From Tropicibacter sp. Alg240-R139 (GTDB lineage Bacteria; Pseudomonadota; Alphaproteobacteria; Rhodobacterales; Rhodobacteraceae): a DNA stretch of 64,000 nt. The translations under genes and the position numbers were made by a program. The notes beneath the pieces were generated by a model. It was not told the DNA's origin, searched no databases, and worked only from the letters and a program-made list of their open reading frames with translations. Shown one piece after another: positions 58,979 through 64,000 of the stretch (positions are counted from its first letter, which is position 1; each line of letters begins with the position of its first letter). The DNA lies in the NCBI RefSeq assembly GCF_900537075.1, contig NZ_UNRA01000001.1, positions 682,001 to 746,000 on the forward strand, given 5' to 3'.

Positions 58979-59854
58979 TCAAACAAGACTGTTTGTGACC
59001 GAATTGACCCGACTGTCCTGTTCTGCCCAGTGGGTACGGTTCAAAACCACGCCATCTGCGCGCACATGGGCGATAGCCTCCATGTCAACATCGGCGTAGG
59101 TCCAGCCAGGTTGGTTCAGGGTGCCTTCGGCCAGAACTCCGGTCATGGGAAAGCCGGTGTCAGGCGGACCAAAGACGCCGCCCATGCCAGTGGTTACATC
59201 CACAGACTCCGACCACGGCGCTTCGCCCACCAGCGAAGCCATCACGCTGACGCATTGATTCTCCAAAGCCCGCGCCATGGCTCCGATGCGAACACGCCAA
59301 TACCCTGACAGGGCTTCGGTACACGAGGGGACAAGGAGGATTTCGCACGAGCTCAGCTCGCGTCCCAACAGGGGAAATTCGCTGTCGTAACAGATCAGTA
59401 CGCCAATCTTTCCCAACTCGGTTTCAAAAATTTGCAAGCCATCTCCGGGCACCACATTCCAGGGATCACGTTCAAACCGGGTCATGATCTGTTTGTCCTG
59501 ATGGCCACGCTTGCCGTTGGGCGCATAAAGCGTGGCGCGGTTGACGGGCCGGTCATAGCCATCGTTTACCGGGGCCGAGGCGCCCAGGATGTGAACGCCG
59601 TGTTCCGCCGCCAGTTTCTGGTACAGATCATGCACCGGCTCCATCCGGTCAGATACTGCATGCAGTGATTGCTCCAGATCGGCCGCCACGGTGGCGCCTG
59701 CCAGCGTGCACAGCTCCATTGCGCCATATTCGGGGAACACGAGAAGATCGGCGCCTTGTTCTGCCGCGTCGCTGACCCAATGGGCGATCTTGTCTTCGTA
59801 CTGGGACCAGCTGTCCAGCCAGTCGAGCGGATAGGCGGCAGTCGCGATTTTCAT
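58979..59854 (-). CDS. carbon-nitrogen hydrolase (nitrilase superfamily)
   Basis: 291 residues with the complete Glu-Lys-Cys triad: Glu in LLVFPEYGAMEL (~41), Lys in HQDKQIMTRFE (~120) and Cys in GVLICYDSEFP (~152). The short length and absence of an extra domain fit an amidase or omega-amidase-like branch rather than a nitrilase. The substrate is unknown. It is preceded by the strong terminator after katG and followed by the infA leader hairpin. Confidence 0.88.
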   Translation of the reverse strand: MKIATAAYPLDWLDSWSQYEDKIAHWVSDAAEQGADLLVFPEYGAMELCTLAGATVAADLEQSLHAVSDRMEPVHDLYQKLAAEHGVHILGASAPVNDGYDRPVNRATLYAPNGKRGHQDKQIMTRFERDPWNVVPGDGLQIFETELGKIGVLICYDSEFPLLGRELSSCEILLVPSCTEALSGYWRVRIGAMARALENQCVSVMASLVGEAPWSESVDVTTGMGGVFGPPDTGFPMTGVLAEGTLNQPGWTYADVDMEAIAHVRADGVVLNRTHWAEQDSRVNSVTNSLV

Positions 59855-59985
59855 GAACGTCTCTCCCTGTTGTTGTGCAGATTAAAGTCATGTCCGTTCT
59901 GGAGGGGCAACGGTAAAGCAAATGTGACGCACGGGCTGTTTAGGCACGGACAGCTCGGCCCGGATCCAGTTTTCAAGTGCGCCAA

Positions 59986-60018
59986 GAAAAAGGGCGCAGG
60001 TTAACCGCGCCCTTTTTC
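59986..60018. terminator. intrinsic terminator of katG
   Basis: AAAAAGGGCGC (59987-59997) pairs with GCGCCCTTTTT (60007-60017). The A- and T-runs make it a strong terminator on both strands. Confidence 0.9.
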
Positions 60019-60032
60019 AGTTACTTAGGGAT

Positions 60033-62279
<2,247 letters not shown>

Positions 62280-62319
62280 TCAATATCGCTGCGCGAATGT
62301 TGACTGAGGCGCACGTAGA

Positions 62320-62369
62320 CCCACCCGTCTGATTCTCGCGGCATACGCAGGAATCTGAACACGGGTGGG
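62320..62369. terminator. hairpin between the two-component genes and katG
   Basis: CCCACCCGT (62320-62328) pairs with ACGGGTGGG (62361-62369), with an inner GATTC/GAATC. It follows the sensor-kinase stop on the minus strand and is probably its terminator. Confidence 0.55.
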
Positions 62370-62515
62370 GCCTGCGGGTATCCTCAATAGGTTGGCCACA
62401 AAGGAAAATGACCCTCAGCCGACCAACCTGACTTCAACGCTTCGACTCAAAGCCTAGCGGACAAAATGAATTGGAGAAAATTGTTTATCGTCATCGTTTT
62501 GATAGGTTTTAGTTA

Positions 62516-63505
62516 TCACGTTGGGAGGCAGGCCGGATCCGAAAAAGAAATCTTGAAACACGCGCCTTCGTCCGTGGGAACCAGTGTGATTTCCGCGCCA
62601 TGAGCCTGTACCAGATTGCGCACGATGGGCAGACCCATGCCAGTGCCACCGCTATCACGACGCGAGGTGAAAAAGGGTTCAAAGACATGCGCTTGATTGC
62701 CTTGGGACACCCCTGGTCCATTGTCAAAGATCAGCAGGTACGAACCCGCGTACACGACCCCGACGCTCAGATCGGCTCGTGTGGCCCCATGTTGCGTCGC
62801 ATTGTCCAGCAGATGGGTCACCACGATCTGTAAGCCCTGCGGGGCAAGTGGCAGAGCGATGTTGCCGCCAGAGACAGTCAGTTTGATACCAGAGTTCGTG
62901 GATTGCAAAGATTCCGCGATGTCGTTCAAGGCGCATTTTCCGTGATAGGCTGGTTCGCGTGCAGCGGTGATGCGCTGAAGGGCTTTCAATTGGTCCTGCA
63001 TCTGCTGCGCTGCCCCTTGAATCTGTGCGATCAGTTGTCGGTCCTCGGCTTTCAAGTCGGGGCTGTCTTCTAAGAGTTCAGATGCCGCATGGATAGCGGA
63101 TACAGGCGTTTTCAGCTCATGCGTCACGTGATCCGCAAATGTGCGGATCGAAGCCTCTCGCCGTTGCAGGGTCTGCGCCATGTCCAGCACGCTTTGACCC
63201 AACCGGTGCAATTCCTGCGTACCATAGTGCTCAAGCGGTTTTGCGCCCTCAGAACGGCCGGTTCGAACCGCTTCCGCCCGACGGGACAGTTCTGTCACAG
63301 GGCGCAGCAGCAACCGCACCAGCAGAATGCCTAGTGCCAAAGTGGCCAAGCCGATCGCGGTTGCCAACAAAGCTGCTGCGGGGCGAAAACCGATTTCAGG
63401 TCCAAGATATCGTAAGGCCACGAGCCCGACCAATGACAAACCCAAGGTGCCCGCCAATGCACCACCAAGCACAAACCAGAGAGAGGGGCGCCATTTGCCG
63501 CTCAT
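62516..63505 (-). CDS. sensor histidine kinase
   Basis: 329 residues from the ATG at 63505, which overlaps the response-regulator stop as ATGA. Two transmembrane helices near the N-terminus with almost no periplasmic loop, a HAMP region (~60-110), the phospho-acceptor helix HVTHELKTPVSAIHAA (His ~129), and the ATPase domain with HLLDNATQHG (N box), FDNGPGVS (G1) and GTGMGLPIV (G2). It is HAMP-HisKA-HATPase of the OmpR-partner type. The signal is unknown; the tiny sensory loop suggests membrane or intracellular sensing. Confidence 0.9.
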   Translation of the reverse strand: MSGKWRPSLWFVLGGALAGTLGLSLVGLVALRYLGPEIGFRPAAALLATAIGLATLALGILLVRLLLRPVTELSRRAEAVRTGRSEGAKPLEHYGTQELHRLGQSVLDMAQTLQRREASIRTFADHVTHELKTPVSAIHAASELLEDSPDLKAEDRQLIAQIQGAAQQMQDQLKALQRITAAREPAYHGKCALNDIAESLQSTNSGIKLTVSGGNIALPLAPQGLQIVVTHLLDNATQHGATRADLSVGVVYAGSYLLIFDNGPGVSQGNQAHVFEPFFTSRRDSGGTGMGLPIVRNLVQAHGAEITLVPTDEGACFKISFSDPACLPT

Positions 63506-64000
63506 GTCAGCCACGGTTTTAGACGCAGGCCGACGCCGTGTATGGTTTCAACGCTCTCGCTCCAACCTGCCTCGGAAAGCTTGCGGCGCAGGTTTCTCAG
63601 GTGACTGTCGAGCGTGCGGTCAGATACAGGGCTGCCAATGCCATAGATGGCATCCGTCAGTTGCGACCGGGTAATGACATGATCCGGGCGTTGGAGCAGC
63701 GTTAGCAAAATTTGCGACTCCGTCCGTGTCAGCGCGACAGGCGTTCCGTTCACTGCGCAATGGTGGCGGTCAGGGTCCAGTGTCAGGTCCCCGTGATGGT
63801 GAATGGTGGGTGCTGTCGCGCGCTGGCTGCGTTTCAGGATCGTCTTAATCCGCGCCACCAACTCGCGCGGGCTGAAGGGTTTGGTGACATAGTCGTCGGC
63901 GCCCAGTTCCAGTCCGAGAATGCGGTCGATCTCGTCATCTCGGGCTGTCAGGAACAGGATCGGTACATCCGAGGTTTGGCGCAGACGGCGGCACACTTCG
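63502..64000 (-). CDS. OmpR/PhoB-type response regulator, 5' end outside window
   Basis: About 166 C-terminal codons are visible; the gene starts beyond 64000. Present are the receiver end (PILFLTARDDEIDRILGLE, then GADDYVTKPFSPRELVARI with the conserved Lys) and the winged-helix output domain (LTLDPDRHHCAVNG, LTRTESQILLTLL, DRTLDSHLRNLRRKL). The phospho-acceptor Asp lies outside the window. It is upstream of, and translationally coupled to, the sensor kinase. Confidence 0.9.
   Translation of the reverse strand, partial: EVCRRLRQTSDVPILFLTARDDEIDRILGLELGADDYVTKPFSPRELVARIKTILKRSQRATAPTIHHHGDLTLDPDRHHCAVNGTPVALTRTESQILLTLLQRPDHVITRSQLTDAIYGIGSPVSDRTLDSHLRNLRRKLSEAGWSESVETIHGVGLRLKPWLT

Overview
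The window looks like the chromosome of a marine alphaproteobacterium of the Rhodobacteraceae (Roseobacter group). The evidence is gene content and order: a NAD-dependent formate dehydrogenase with a NuoE-NuoF fused beta subunit, a B12-dependent class II ribonucleotide reductase beside a DUF1489 gene, and an infA-maf-RNase G/E-yacG-tRNA-Phe block. The species cannot be named from the sequence alone.

Positions 1-26190 are ordinary chromosome. They hold a GPH-type transporter, a Rieske oxygenase and an acyl-CoA ligase, the last two flanked by a shared operator-like motif; a LysR regulator with the formate dehydrogenase operon; a membrane-fusion-protein pair; a MarR-controlled small operon; an HpcH/HpaI aldolase and a cyclase-family hydrolase; NrdJ; a four-gene minus-strand operon (small coiled-coil protein, DUF3299, secreted metallo-hydrolase, HlyD-like protein) divergent from a membrane TPR regulator; and a LysE-type exporter. 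Several intergenic stretches are long and gene-free.

Positions 26191-56773 are two integrative islands of about 15 kb in tandem at the 3' end of a tRNA-Phe gene (56728-56802, minus). Three copies of the same 41-bp half-tRNA sequence (26191, 41401, 56733) mark the junctions. The islands share one core order: tyrosine integrase, unknown gene, palindromic operator, AlpA-like regulator, primase-like gene, RecA-fold/AAA replication ATPase, inverted repeat, conserved non-coding block, short membrane protein, GIY-YIG-like protein, structured-RNA region, and a small conserved protein. Cargo sits at both ends. Island 1 carries an unrecognised three-gene operon and an HNH protein on the left, and a two-methyltransferase restriction-modification set on the right. 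Island 2 carries a HelD-like helicase with a nuclease insertion and an ATPase+HNH (Septu-like) pair on the left, and a TIR-APAZ/short Argonaute (SPARTA-type) pair plus a HEPN-like protein on the right.

The specificity elements differ between the islands: the integrase arm-type repeats, the operator before alpA, and the paired arms of the structured RNA region. The two RNA regions covary (different sequences, same pairing). They resemble in layout the C4/CI antisense immunity RNAs of P1, P7 and P4, which would explain how two related elements coexist.

Positions 56774-64000 return to chromosome: yacG, RNase G/E, maf, infA, a nitrilase-family amidohydrolase, katG, and a two-component system whose response regulator runs off the window end.
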